A stretch of DNA of 64,000 nt. Source: Flavobacterium tistrianum. Lineage in GTDB: Bacteria; Bacteroidota; Bacteroidia; Flavobacteriales; Flavobacteriaceae. A model generated the notes under the pieces. It ran no database searches. It saw nothing but the letters and a program-made list of their open reading frames with translations, and was not told the DNA's origin. The stretch is taken from positions 124,001-188,000 of the forward strand of contig NZ_QJRH01000064.1 of assembly GCF_003254545.1 (NCBI RefSeq), written 5' to 3'. Made by a program: the position numbers and the translations under genes. This document shows positions 52,088-60,864 of the stretch, piece after piece (the first letter of the stretch is position 1; each line of letters begins with the position of its first letter).

Positions 52088-52627
52088 TTAATTACGAGCC
52101 GGAAATGTACCGTCTAAACATATAATGTAATTCATCCCTATAGAAGGTTGCATAATAGACAGTGGTTGATTTTGACCTGTAAGGCCTGTGGTTACAGTAA
52201 AACTAGCTGTTTTCAAAGTCGTATCACCTGGAAGTGTAGAGTACATGGAGGCTTTAGCCGCTAAAACATTACCATCTGGAGTACCAGAATCACCTGTGTC
52301 AGAGTAAGCGGGAATCTTAATAGTTGCAGCGGCGGTGTGATTATGTATTGGCAGATTTGAGAGTGTTAAGGTAACCCCATTTGTTCCTGCCATTTCTCCA
52401 AGTGCATATGGACTTAGACCATTTCCGTTTCCAAAGCCAATAGCTACTCGTCCTCCAAAGTCAGGTAAACCAAATGTTGTAGAGCCATTTCCACCATAAA
52501 CAGTGCCAATTAAAGAAAATAGTGCAGTATATCTTTGTATGGGTAAAATTTGCCCGTTGCATGATGCCCAAGATCTGGGTACAAAATTTGCGGCAAAATG
52601 CCGAATTTCTCCAACTGTTCCTTCCAT
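52088..52627 (-). CDS. phage tail collar domain protein (Mdp-like), paralog 1
   Basis: A 179-residue member, starting MEGTVGEIRHFAANFVPRSW, with ASCNGQILPIQ, ALFSLIGTVYGGNG, LPDFGGRVAIGFG and LPIHNH. It ends NYIICLDGTFPARN. It is the first gene of the collar trio. The 234 bases upstream (52628-52861) hold only the terminator of the MscS gene and AT-rich DNA. The three paralogs keep a near-identical C-terminal motif while the middle varies, as if the ends assemble and the middle binds. Confidence 0.86.
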   Translation of the reverse strand: MEGTVGEIRHFAANFVPRSWASCNGQILPIQRYTALFSLIGTVYGGNGSTTFGLPDFGGRVAIGFGNGNGLSPYALGEMAGTNGVTLTLSNLPIHNHTAAATIKIPAYSDTGDSGTPDGNVLAAKASMYSTLPGDTTLKTASFTVTTGLTGQNQPLSIMQPSIGMNYIICLDGTFPARN

Positions 52628-52826
52628 AATTTTTTTAAGATTTAATAAGTTAGTATTAGTTTTTTGATCGTGTTTTACTTAAGTGCTAAATTACTTTATA
52701 ACTAAATTATGGGTACAAGGGTTTATACGTGTTTTTGCTAAAATACTATTATTTAACACTTTATCTTAAAAGTAAGAAAATAATTTCAATATTTTAATTG
52801 AAAAAAGAAAAGTTTTGCGCAATAAA

Positions 52827-52852
52827 AAAGGCAGTAATTAATTACTGCCTTT
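52827..52852 (-). terminator. intrinsic terminator of the MscS gene
   Basis: AAAGGCAGTAATT-AATTACTGCCTTT is a perfect 26-base palindrome. On the minus strand it is followed by TTTTTTATTG. It lies 9 bases after the MscS stop. Confidence 0.9.
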
Positions 52853-52861
52853 CTTTGCGTT

Positions 52862-55216
52862 TTAACTTGAGAATGTCAAGCCTTTATTTTTGAAGCTTAC
52901 GTAAAGCTCTTGTCTTGCGGAACTTATCGTTTCTTCAGTTCTGTAAATACTACACCAGAACTTGATTAAAAGTTTATATTTTCCATCAGAAATTGAGCTG
53001 TAGTATATTTGTGATGGTTTTGAATTGTTTACTAGCGGAAGGTTGGAAAGTGTGTCATTTACTATCGTATTAATTTCTTCGGGAATCGTTTCTCCGTTAA
53101 TTTCAAAAGTAATTTCAACCAATTTAAAATTGTCGGTATATGTCCAATTGGTAATATTTTGAGATAATAAATTACCATTTGGAATAATGATTTCGGCACC
53201 GTTTGGAGCATTTATTTTAGTTGTTCGCAATCCCATCGATTTGATACGGCCAGATTCTGAACTAATTTCAACAACATCTCCAACCTGAATAGGTTTGTCA
53301 AAAATCAAGATAATTCCCGATACAAAATTATTGACAATGTTTTGAAGCCCAAGTCCAACACCGACACCTAAAGCTCCTAAAAGAATACTCAGTTTATCTA
53401 AAGGCATTCCAGAAGCCGCAACAGCGAGGAGATAACCACTTATAAGGACTACTAAACGTGTAATAAGTAATTTTGAATGCTGTCTTTTGTTGATGTTTTC
53501 TTCGTTTTCATCATCAATTTCACCAAAGAAATACGCAACATATTTTTGAAGTAAGTGCGCAGCCCAGATAATAACAAAGAATAAAACGATATTACCCAGT
53601 GTAAATGTAATGCTTCCAATAGTGTTTGGGTGACTTAACAGTTTAGTTAAAGAAGCACGAAGCGACTCCCAAATATTCAAATTGGAAGCAATCACAATCA
53701 GCCACATATAACTAATCACAATGATAAAAGGTCTTTTCAAAGTATCTGATAAACTTTCGTAATCAAACATTTTTTCAATTCCTCTTTTTACTCTAGTGGT
53801 ATAAATTTGAAGTAAAATTATTTCTAAAATAATCTTCAAAAGCACACTTAAAGCAACAATTTGAGTAAGCGATATAAAAGCTGTAAGACTTAACATATTA
53901 GAAAGAGAAACTCTTCCGAATAAATTATAAAGAATTGACAGAACATTTAGGCCAATAAAAATGATGCTTGCCCATTTGAAAAAGCCTTTTATATAAAGTT
54001 CTTCTTTAAGTGTTTTGATTTGAACTAAACCGTAACGGATTCCTAGAATATTTATAGCTACAAAAGCAAAACGCTGCAATAATCCAATCGTGATAAACAA
54101 ATCTAAAAAACAAAGCGCAAAAAATAATCCTAAAAGGAAAAGCCAGTTTCTCATAGCAACGCCAGACCACTGATTTTTGAAAAGAAATATTAAAACCCCA
54201 AGCAAGAAAAGTTGAATCAATTCTAGAAACAGGGCAGGAGCATACAAATTGGTAACGACAGCAATATTTAAAGCTATAACCAAAACCGGAAGCAATGCAC
54301 CGCGATTTAAGTATTTGAAATTTAAAAGCAAAAGGTTTTCGGCATAACCATTTGTTTTAAGGTATTTGATATTTCGGGAAATGTACCAAAACAAAAGTCC
54401 CATAAAGAAACACAAAGTGATAAGTCCGCCTGCTTTATAGCTTAGATAATAAGCCGCAACATTTTCTTCAATTATAATTTTTGCTTTAATATTGTGAGTT
54501 ACCCTTTTTTTAGCTGCAGTGTCATTAATTTGCCATAAAGAAGGATATTCTTTCTTGAAAATACTTATTCCAGATTTTTCCAGTTTGCTTTCAACAGTTG
54601 CCAAAGCATTAGAAACCGAAATTTTTCGCTGTACGGTTAGTCTTTTTTTGTTGTTTAAAGTAGTCTGGTTTTTAGTCATCAAACTATCAGTAGCAACATA
54701 TCTTTTTCTAAGATTTCCAAATTCTTTCTGGAATTGTTTGCGACGAATCGTGTCTTTTAATAAAGTAATTAACGTTTTGTCTTTGCGAAGATCAATTACA
54801 CGTTTCTTGATGTTTTCAAGATTTTGATTTCGGTCATTGATGGCGTTATTTTGTTCTTCCAATTCCTGCTGAATTTCTTGAAGTACAATGCGGTACATCT
54901 GCTGGTTTCGCACATTGGGATTAGCTCCTTTTAAACTCGCTAAAATTAAATCTAACTTGCTTTCAGTACGTTTCATATCGCCAAAAAGATGACGGGTATC
55001 GCCCGCAAAATCAATATCATTGTAAGCAGATTCTAATACTTCTCCAGCTTTTTCAATTGCCATTAAGTAATCGCTGTCTGTAGCTGTCGTGTCGTTAAAT
55101 AATCTTCCGCGACTTTCTTTTTTGATAGGCTTTTGCTCTTGAGCAAAGTTAACTTGCGAGAAAAAAAGAAGTAAAAATAAAGAGAAAAAATAAAGGGGTC
55201 TTTTTTGTATAATCAT
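52862..55216 (-). CDS. MscS-family mechanosensitive ion channel, large
   Basis: A 784-residue membrane protein. It has a signal peptide (ending NFAQ), a periplasmic coiled-coil-like region (about 40-240), a set of about 10-11 membrane helices (about 255-630) and the MscS core. The pore helix region is LLGALGVGVGLGLQNIVNNFVSGIILIFDKPIQVGD, with the beta-domain PNGxLLSQxITNWT following. Large MscK/YbiO-like channels share this plan. It releases solutes under osmotic downshock. The presence of sucrose-making genes elsewhere in the window fits an osmotic theme but they are not linked here. Confidence 0.9.
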   Translation of the reverse strand: MIIQKRPLYFFSLFLLLFFSQVNFAQEQKPIKKESRGRLFNDTTATDSDYLMAIEKAGEVLESAYNDIDFAGDTRHLFGDMKRTESKLDLILASLKGANPNVRNQQMYRIVLQEIQQELEEQNNAINDRNQNLENIKKRVIDLRKDKTLITLLKDTIRRKQFQKEFGNLRKRYVATDSLMTKNQTTLNNKKRLTVQRKISVSNALATVESKLEKSGISIFKKEYPSLWQINDTAAKKRVTHNIKAKIIIEENVAAYYLSYKAGGLITLCFFMGLLFWYISRNIKYLKTNGYAENLLLLNFKYLNRGALLPVLVIALNIAVVTNLYAPALFLELIQLFLLGVLIFLFKNQWSGVAMRNWLFLLGLFFALCFLDLFITIGLLQRFAFVAINILGIRYGLVQIKTLKEELYIKGFFKWASIIFIGLNVLSILYNLFGRVSLSNMLSLTAFISLTQIVALSVLLKIILEIILLQIYTTRVKRGIEKMFDYESLSDTLKRPFIIVISYMWLIVIASNLNIWESLRASLTKLLSHPNTIGSITFTLGNIVLFFVIIWAAHLLQKYVAYFFGEIDDENEENINKRQHSKLLITRLVVLISGYLLAVAASGMPLDKLSILLGALGVGVGLGLQNIVNNFVSGIILIFDKPIQVGDVVEISSESGRIKSMGLRTTKINAPNGAEIIIPNGNLLSQNITNWTYTDNFKLVEITFEINGETIPEEINTIVNDTLSNLPLVNNSKPSQIYYSSISDGKYKLLIKFWCSIYRTEETISSARQELYVSFKNKGLTFSS

Positions 55217-55241
55217 AATTTTGGGGCTTATATTGTGGTCC

Positions 55242-55249
55242 CAAAATTA
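55242..55249 (-). promoter_or_regulatory. Bacteroidota -7 element upstream of the MscS gene
   Basis: On the minus strand this reads TAATTTTG, an exact TAnnTTTG. It ends 25 bases before the MscS ATG. No convincing -33 TTG at the usual spacing. Confidence 0.45.
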
Positions 55250-55318
55250 AATTTTTTTAGTAGACTTTCAGTTAAGAAAAATTAAATTTAAACAATAACA
55301 TGCTTCTTCATAAGGTTT

Positions 55319-55567
55319 TTACTCAAGATCTCTCGAAGTAATTTCTTGTTCAATTTCTTCAAGAGAATTAGAATGGCTAATCATAAGGAACGCCATCACG
55401 AAAGGGAATAATATTAAAATGAGAAATCCCTTTTTTAGAAATAGCAATAAAATAAGAATGAATAATATTATAGCAACTAAGATCAAGATTTTAATTGTAG
55501 ATTGAATCGTTTTCTGCATTTTTAAAAGCTCTTCAATGCTCATTTCGCTTGGTTTCTTTGTTTTCAT
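55319..55567 (-). CDS. small membrane protein of unknown function
   Basis: An 82-residue protein. The N-terminus has a helical charged stretch (SEMSIEELLKMQKTIQSTIK), followed by two closely spaced hydrophobic segments (about residues 27-43 and 48-65) and a short acidic tail. No family recognised. It lies 102 bases upstream of the MscS gene on the same strand and might be co-transcribed. An independent MscS promoter element lies in between. Confidence 0.68.
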   Translation of the reverse strand: MKTKKPSEMSIEELLKMQKTIQSTIKILILVAIILFILILLLFLKKGFLILILFPFVMAFLMISHSNSLEEIEQEITSRDLE

Positions 55568-55657
55568 TTTCTATTTTTACTTTAGAATTACAACAAATTT
55601 TATTTAAAAAACTTTCCAAAACAATAAGTCAGATTTTTTTGACTACTCATAAAAATT

Positions 55658-55954
55658 ATGGAAGAAAAAGAAACTTGCCCCGCTCAAAGATTGTTAAAAA
55701 TGTTATCTGGAAAATGGAAGGCTGAAATTTTTCGTCTCGCTGTAGAATCTCCTCTGCGTTTTAACAACTTACTTCGTCAGATTCAAGGCTCAAACAAACA
55801 ATCGTTAGCTACAGCCTTAAAAGAGCTGGAAGAAGAAGGGCTTTTGGAAAAAACTACAATTAAACTAAAACCTCTGCACATTGAATATTATTTGACTGAG
55901 AAAGGAAAAGCTCTAATTCCTGTTTTCCAACATTTGGAAGGGTTATCCCAATAA
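55658..55954 (+). CDS. HxlR-family transcriptional regulator
   Basis: A 98-residue winged-helix regulator. CPAQRLLKMLSGKWKAEIFRLA at the start and FNNLLRQIQGSNKQSLATALKELEEEGLL in the recognition region match the HxlR pattern (Cys near the N-terminus, GKW, RF..L). The N-terminal cysteine (Cys7) is the redox or electrophile-sensing residue in some members. It lies upstream of the metal-efflux locus on the same strand but 74 bases from the next gene, so control of that locus is possible but unproven. Confidence 0.88.
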   Translation: MEEKETCPAQRLLKMLSGKWKAEIFRLAVESPLRFNNLLRQIQGSNKQSLATALKELEEEGLLEKTTIKLKPLHIEYYLTEKGKALIPVFQHLEGLSQ

Positions 55955-56016
55955 AACTAAATTGTTAAAAGATATATTCAAACTATTTTTTATAGTGAAA
56001 AATATATTATTTAAGC

Positions 56017-56024
56017 TAAATTTG
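56017..56024 (+). promoter_or_regulatory. Bacteroidota -7 element at the start of the efflux locus
   Basis: TAAATTTG matches TAnnTTTG exactly and ends only 4 bases before the GTG start at 56029. If used, transcription would begin at or within a few bases of the start codon. Confidence 0.45.
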
Positions 56025-56028
56025 CCTT

Positions 56029-56406
56029 GTGCGAAAACAAATTGTCTACATATTCATTTTTTTAATAGCTTCAAACAGCAGTTTTGTACAGCAGTTTTAT
56101 AAGTTGCCAATATTGATTGAGCATTATCAAGAGCACAAAAAAATTATGGATTTAAGTTTTGTCGATTTCTTGTCAATGCATTATTGGGGAGAAGATATAA
56201 AGGATAATGATGCAGACCGCGATATGCAACTGCCTTTCAAAACGATTAGCAGCAGTTCATTTCACTTTGTTTTTATTTTAGATGACAAAGATTTACTTCC
56301 TGTTCCTTTTAATCTAGAATTACCGCAATTAAAAATCCCAACTTACAGGTCTAATCTACATTCAGATCCAAATTCACTTTCTTTATTCCGTCCACCGGTA
56401 GCATAA
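56029..56406 (+). CDS. small exported protein preceding the metal-efflux genes
   Basis: A 125-residue protein with an N-terminal hydrophobic signal (IVYIFIFLIASNSSF). The start is GTG. A stop codon 12 bases upstream in frame rules out any earlier start. The body has VQQFYKLPILIEHYQEHK, FLSMHYWGED, and DADRDMQLPFK. Small proteins of this shape are, from general familiarity, commonly found ahead of CusA-like genes in Bacteroidota, with unknown function. The histidine and acidic residues could bind metal. It lies 80 bases upstream of the CusA-CusC fusion. Confidence 0.75.
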   Translation: MRKQIVYIFIFLIASNSSFVQQFYKLPILIEHYQEHKKIMDLSFVDFLSMHYWGEDIKDNDADRDMQLPFKTISSSSFHFVFILDDKDLLPVPFNLELPQLKIPTYRSNLHSDPNSLSLFRPPVA

Positions 56407-56486
56407 ATATTTTTTTAAATTTTTATTGAAGTCGCTGAAATGTATTGTTTTCAGTCGCTCATCTATTATTTTTTAATTAATATAGT

Positions 56487-59400
56487 ATGCTTAATAAAGT
56501 AATTCAGTTCTCAGTTAAGAACAAACTGGCAATTGGAATCTTTACACTGTTGTGGATTATCTACGGCGTGTACGAGGTTACCCAATTGCCAATTGATGCC
56601 GTACCCGACATCACAAACAATCAGGTACAAATTATTACGACAGCGCCTTCTCTTGGAGCTGAAGATGTAGAAAGGTTGATCACTTTCCCAATTGAACAAG
56701 CTATTAGCAATATTCCGCATCTTAAAGAAAGCAGAAGTATTTCTCGTTTCGGACTTTCATTAGTAAGTGTTGTTTTTGAAGACGATGCCGATGTGTATTG
56801 GGCCAGACAGCAAATTACAGAAAGACTGCAGCAAGTAGAAATAGACCGAAATGCTAACAGGCCAGAAATGGCTCCAGTAACCACTGGTTTAGGAGAAATT
56901 TACCAATATGTTTTAAAGCCAAAACCAGGGTTTGAAGAAAAATATTCTTTAGAAGATTTAAGAACAATCCAAGATTGGACAATTAGAAGACAGCTTTTGG
57001 GTACTGCTGGAATCGCCGATGTATCTACTTTTGGAGGAAAATTAAAGCAGTATGAAATTGCCGTAAATCCTGCAAGATTGAAAGCTCAAAATCTAACCAT
57101 CAGCGAAGTTTTTACAGCTCTAAACAGCAGTAACGAAAACACTGGCGGAGCTTATATTGAGAAAGGCCCAACAGTTTCCTATATTAGAAGTACAGGTTTA
57201 GCTAAAAGTATTGAAGATATTGAAAATATTGTAGTTAAAAGCACGCAAAGCGGACTTCCAATTTTAGTAAAGGACGTTGCCGATGTCAAAATTTCTTCAG
57301 CAATTCGTTACGGTGCATTAACAACAGACGAATACGGAGAATCTGTTGGAGGAATCGTGATGATGCTGAAAGGCGAAAACGCGAATAACGTTATTGTCAA
57401 TGTAAAAGACAAAATTGCCGAAATTGAAAAAATCCTTCCCGAAGGTTTAAAAATTGAACCTTTTCTAGACCGAACCAAAATGGTAGACAACGCCATTGGA
57501 ACGGTAGAAAAAAACTTAATTGAAGGAGCTTTAATCGTGGTTCTGATTCTGGTTTTATTTCTTGGAAATCTAAGAGCCGGTTTTATTGTAGCTTCAGTTA
57601 TTCCATTAGCCATGCTTTTTGCTATTATTATGATGAATACTTTTGGCGTAAGCGGAAATTTAATGAGTCTCGGTGCATTAGATTTCGGATTAATTGTAGA
57701 CGGAGCCGTTATTATCGTAGAAGCCATTCTTCATCATCTTCATAGTTCAAAAAAATACAAAGCAATAGATTCTATTTCGCAAGAAGAAATGGATAAAGAA
57801 GTGACAGGATCTGCCGCACGTATGATGAATGCAGCAGTCTTTGGACAAATTATCATTCTGATTGTGTATTTGCCAATTCTTTCTCTGCAAGGAATAGAAG
57901 GTAAAATGTTCAAACCAATGGCGCAAACCGTTGCTTTTGCCATTTTAGGAGCTTTCATTTTGTCATTGACTTATGTGCCAATGGTTAGCGCTTTATTTTT
58001 AAGCAAAAAAATCAGCCATAAAAAGAATCTTTCTGACCGAGTTATGGAAAGATTAGAAAATGGTTACGAAGGTTGGCTTAGAAAAGCTTTAAGCATTAGA
58101 AAATCAATTGTTATTGGAGCATTTGTACTTTTTGGAATTGCAGTTTTATTGTTTGGAAGAATGGGAGGAGAATTTATTCCGCAATTGGAAGAAGGAGATT
58201 TTGCAGTAGAAACTCGTCTGCTTTTAGGAACGAATCTTTCTACAACAACAGAAACAATCACTAAAATTTCTAAAGAATTAAAGAAAGAATATCCAGAAGT
58301 TCAGCAAGTAGTTTCCAGAATTGGAAGTGCCGAAATTCCAACCGATCCGATGCCAATTGAAGGTGGAGATATGATTATTGTTTTAAAAGACAAATCAGAA
58401 TGGACAAGCGCTTCTTCGTTTCCTGAACTAGCAGATAAAATGACTAAAACCGTTAAACGAATTGCGCCTGGAGTTACTACAGGGTTTCAATTTCCTGTTC
58501 AAATGCGTTTTAACGAATTAATGACTGGTGCTAAACAAGATTTGGTTTGTAAAATTTACGGAGAAGATCTTCAGAAGCTTTCAGAATATGCCGAAAAACT
58601 TGGAAACATTAGCAAAACAGTTGAAGGTGCAGCCGATCTTTATGTAGAAAAAGTAACAGGAATGCCTCAAATCGTAATTGATTACAATTGGGCAGAAATG
58701 GCGAAATACGGTTTGCGTGTTGCTGATGTGAATGCAACGATTAACGCCGCTTTTGCAGGTGCTGTTGCTGGAAGTATTTACGAAGGTGAAAAGCGTTTTG
58801 ACATGGTAATTCGTGTAGAAGACAACGGAAGAAAAGGCATTGAAGACGTTAGAAATCTGTTGATTGCAACACCATCAGGAATGCAGATTCCGCTTTATCA
58901 AGTCGCTAAAGTAGATGAAGTGGAAGGGCCAAATCAGATTCAGAGAGAAAATGCCAAAAGAAGAATCATTGTTGGCTTTAATGTTCGAGGTAGAGACGTG
59001 CAGTCAATTGTAGAAGAATTGCAGAAAAAAGTAAATCAGCAAATCAAATTTGATCCAGGCTATTATATCACTTATGGCGGAGCTTTTGAGAATCTTCAAC
59101 AGGCAAAAGCCAGATTGGGAGTTGCAGTTCCTGTCGCTTTATTGATGATTTTCGTCTTGCTTTATTTTGCTTTCAGATCGTTTAAGGAAGGAATTATCAT
59201 TTTTACAGCCATTCCGCTTTCTGCGATTGGAGGTGTGTTTGCTTTATTCTTGCGAGATATGCCTTTTAGTATTTCGGCTGGAGTTGGGTTTATAGCCCTT
59301 TTTGGTGTTGCAGTGCTAAACGGAATCGTATTAATATCCGAATTTAACCGAATTCAAAAACACGGAGAAATCACAAATCCTTTTGATATAATCCTTTTAG

Positions 59401-60863
59401 GAACCAAAAACAGATTGCGTCCCGTTTTAATGACAGCGGCTGTGGCTTCGCTAGGATTTCTTCCAATGGCTTTAAGTAATGGTGCAGGAGCAGAAGTGCA
59501 ACGTCCTTTAGCGACGGTTGTTATCGGTGGATTGGTTACAGCAACTCTTTTAACACTTTTCGTACTTCCAGCCATTTATTTAATGACCTACCACGCAAAA
59601 GGATTTTCTAAAAAAAGAAAAAAACACATGAATAATCTAACTATTTTATTGAGCATTCTTTTTATTGGTAATGTGGCAAAAGCGCAAGAATTACCAATTT
59701 CGCTTGACGAATCAATTTCAATTGCGATTCAGAATAACAGAACGATTAAATCGGCTAAATTAAACGAACAGTCTAAAAGCCATTTGCAAAAGACGGGATA
59801 TAATCTTCCGCAGACGCAAATCGATGCCGATTACGGACAGTTTAACAGCGCACAGAAAGACACGAGATTTGGCATCAGTCAGACTTTTGCGTTTCCTACC
59901 GTTTACAGCAATCAGAAAAAAGCATTTCAAGCTGATTTTAATAAAGCAAAAGCTGAAGTGCAGCTGACTTCTCAGGAAATTAAAACCAGAGTCAGAAATG
60001 TTTATTATGACTATTTATGGCTTCAAAGCAAAAAAGAACTTTTGGTTTACGCTGATTCCATTTATAGAATTATGGAAAAGAAATCAGATTTAAGATTTAA
60101 AGCAGGTGAAGCCAATGTTTTAGAAAAAAGCGCTTCGCAATCTGCCAGACAGTTTTACAGCAATCAATTGGTAATGGTAAACAGAGATATCGAAATTGCT
60201 TTAAATTCGTTTAATGCCATTCTTCAAGATAAAGTTGAACATACTCCTAAAAAGCAAAAACTAAAAGCGGTTTTAAATCGTACATCAATCGAAAATTTAA
60301 AGACAGAAAATCTTCCTTCTGTTCAACGTTCGCAATTTGAATCGGAATCTGCCAAATGGAGATGGAAAACTGAAAGTGCCAAAATGCTTCCTGAAATTAC
60401 TTTAGGTTATAATAATTTAAGCATTATTGGAACTCAAACTAATACTTCAGGTCAAGAAGTTTATTATGATAGTTCACAAAGATTTAATTATGTAAATGCT
60501 GGACTTTCAATCCCTATTTTTTTTACAAGTCAGTCAGAACGAAAAAGAGCCGCAAAAGCAGAGTATGAAAGTTATGCGGAGCTGTCTGAAGCTTTGAAAA
60601 TTGAAGTAAAAACTAATATTGAAAACGCTGATCGAGAACTCAAAAAATACGAAGAAAGCTTGGCGTATTATGAAACGGACGGATTGAAAAATGCTCAAAC
60701 GATTATCGAAGCTTCAAGCAGTCAATTGCAAAACGGAGATATTGACTATTTGCAATGGGTTTTAGTAGTAAATCAGGCCATTACAATTAAAAGTGAATAT
60801 CTGGATGCGTTGAATGCTTATAATAAAGCAGTCGTGACACTTCAAAATCTAAATAACATCTAA
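56487..60863 (+). CDS. CusA/CzcA-type heavy-metal RND pump fused to a TolC-like outer membrane factor
   Basis: A 1458-residue fusion. Residues 1-1047 are an HME-RND pump. They have IDAVPDITNNQVQI near the N-terminus, twelve membrane helices, and DFGLIVDGAVIIVE, the HME signature in TM4 with its proton-relay acidic residues. Residues 1048-1458 are a TolC/CzcC-like outer membrane factor with helical repeats. The second part begins with MNNLTILLSILFIGNVAKAQ, which looks just like a signal peptide, so two once-separate genes were joined. The next gene, the adaptor, starts one base after the stop. Substrate is probably Cu/Ag or Co/Zn/Cd, not resolvable by eye. Confidence 0.93.
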   Translation: MLNKVIQFSVKNKLAIGIFTLLWIIYGVYEVTQLPIDAVPDITNNQVQIITTAPSLGAEDVERLITFPIEQAISNIPHLKESRSISRFGLSLVSVVFEDDADVYWARQQITERLQQVEIDRNANRPEMAPVTTGLGEIYQYVLKPKPGFEEKYSLEDLRTIQDWTIRRQLLGTAGIADVSTFGGKLKQYEIAVNPARLKAQNLTISEVFTALNSSNENTGGAYIEKGPTVSYIRSTGLAKSIEDIENIVVKSTQSGLPILVKDVADVKISSAIRYGALTTDEYGESVGGIVMMLKGENANNVIVNVKDKIAEIEKILPEGLKIEPFLDRTKMVDNAIGTVEKNLIEGALIVVLILVLFLGNLRAGFIVASVIPLAMLFAIIMMNTFGVSGNLMSLGALDFGLIVDGAVIIVEAILHHLHSSKKYKAIDSISQEEMDKEVTGSAARMMNAAVFGQIIILIVYLPILSLQGIEGKMFKPMAQTVAFAILGAFILSLTYVPMVSALFLSKKISHKKNLSDRVMERLENGYEGWLRKALSIRKSIVIGAFVLFGIAVLLFGRMGGEFIPQLEEGDFAVETRLLLGTNLSTTTETITKISKELKKEYPEVQQVVSRIGSAEIPTDPMPIEGGDMIIVLKDKSEWTSASSFPELADKMTKTVKRIAPGVTTGFQFPVQMRFNELMTGAKQDLVCKIYGEDLQKLSEYAEKLGNISKTVEGAADLYVEKVTGMPQIVIDYNWAEMAKYGLRVADVNATINAAFAGAVAGSIYEGEKRFDMVIRVEDNGRKGIEDVRNLLIATPSGMQIPLYQVAKVDEVEGPNQIQRENAKRRIIVGFNVRGRDVQSIVEELQKKVNQQIKFDPGYYITYGGAFENLQQAKARLGVAVPVALLMIFVLLYFAFRSFKEGIIIFTAIPLSAIGGVFALFLRDMPFSISAGVGFIALFGVAVLNGIVLISEFNRIQKHGEITNPFDIILLGTKNRLRPVLMTAAVASLGFLPMALSNGAGAEVQRPLATVVIGGLVTATLLTLFVLPAIYLMTYHAKGFSKKRKKHMNNLTILLSILFIGNVAKAQELPISLDESISIAIQNNRTIKSAKLNEQSKSHLQKTGYNLPQTQIDADYGQFNSAQKDTRFGISQTFAFPTVYSNQKKAFQADFNKAKAEVQLTSQEIKTRVRNVYYDYLWLQSKKELLVYADSIYRIMEKKSDLRFKAGEANVLEKSASQSARQFYSNQLVMVNRDIEIALNSFNAILQDKVEHTPKKQKLKAVLNRTSIENLKTENLPSVQRSQFESESAKWRWKTESAKMLPEITLGYNNLSIIGTQTNTSGQEVYYDSSQRFNYVNAGLSIPIFFTSQSERKRAAKAEYESYAELSEALKIEVKTNIENADRELKKYEESLAYYETDGLKNAQTIIEASSSQLQNGDIDYLQWVLVVNQAITIKSEYLDALNAYNKAVVTLQNLNNI

Positions 60864-60864
60864 A

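Noticed and set aside
50947..52627. A prophage remnant, suggested by the three tail-collar proteins
   Set aside because: No capsid, terminase, integrase, lysis or other tail gene lies nearby, and the genes form a tidy operon beside chromosomal-type genes. Chromosomal Mdp genes without phage context are known.
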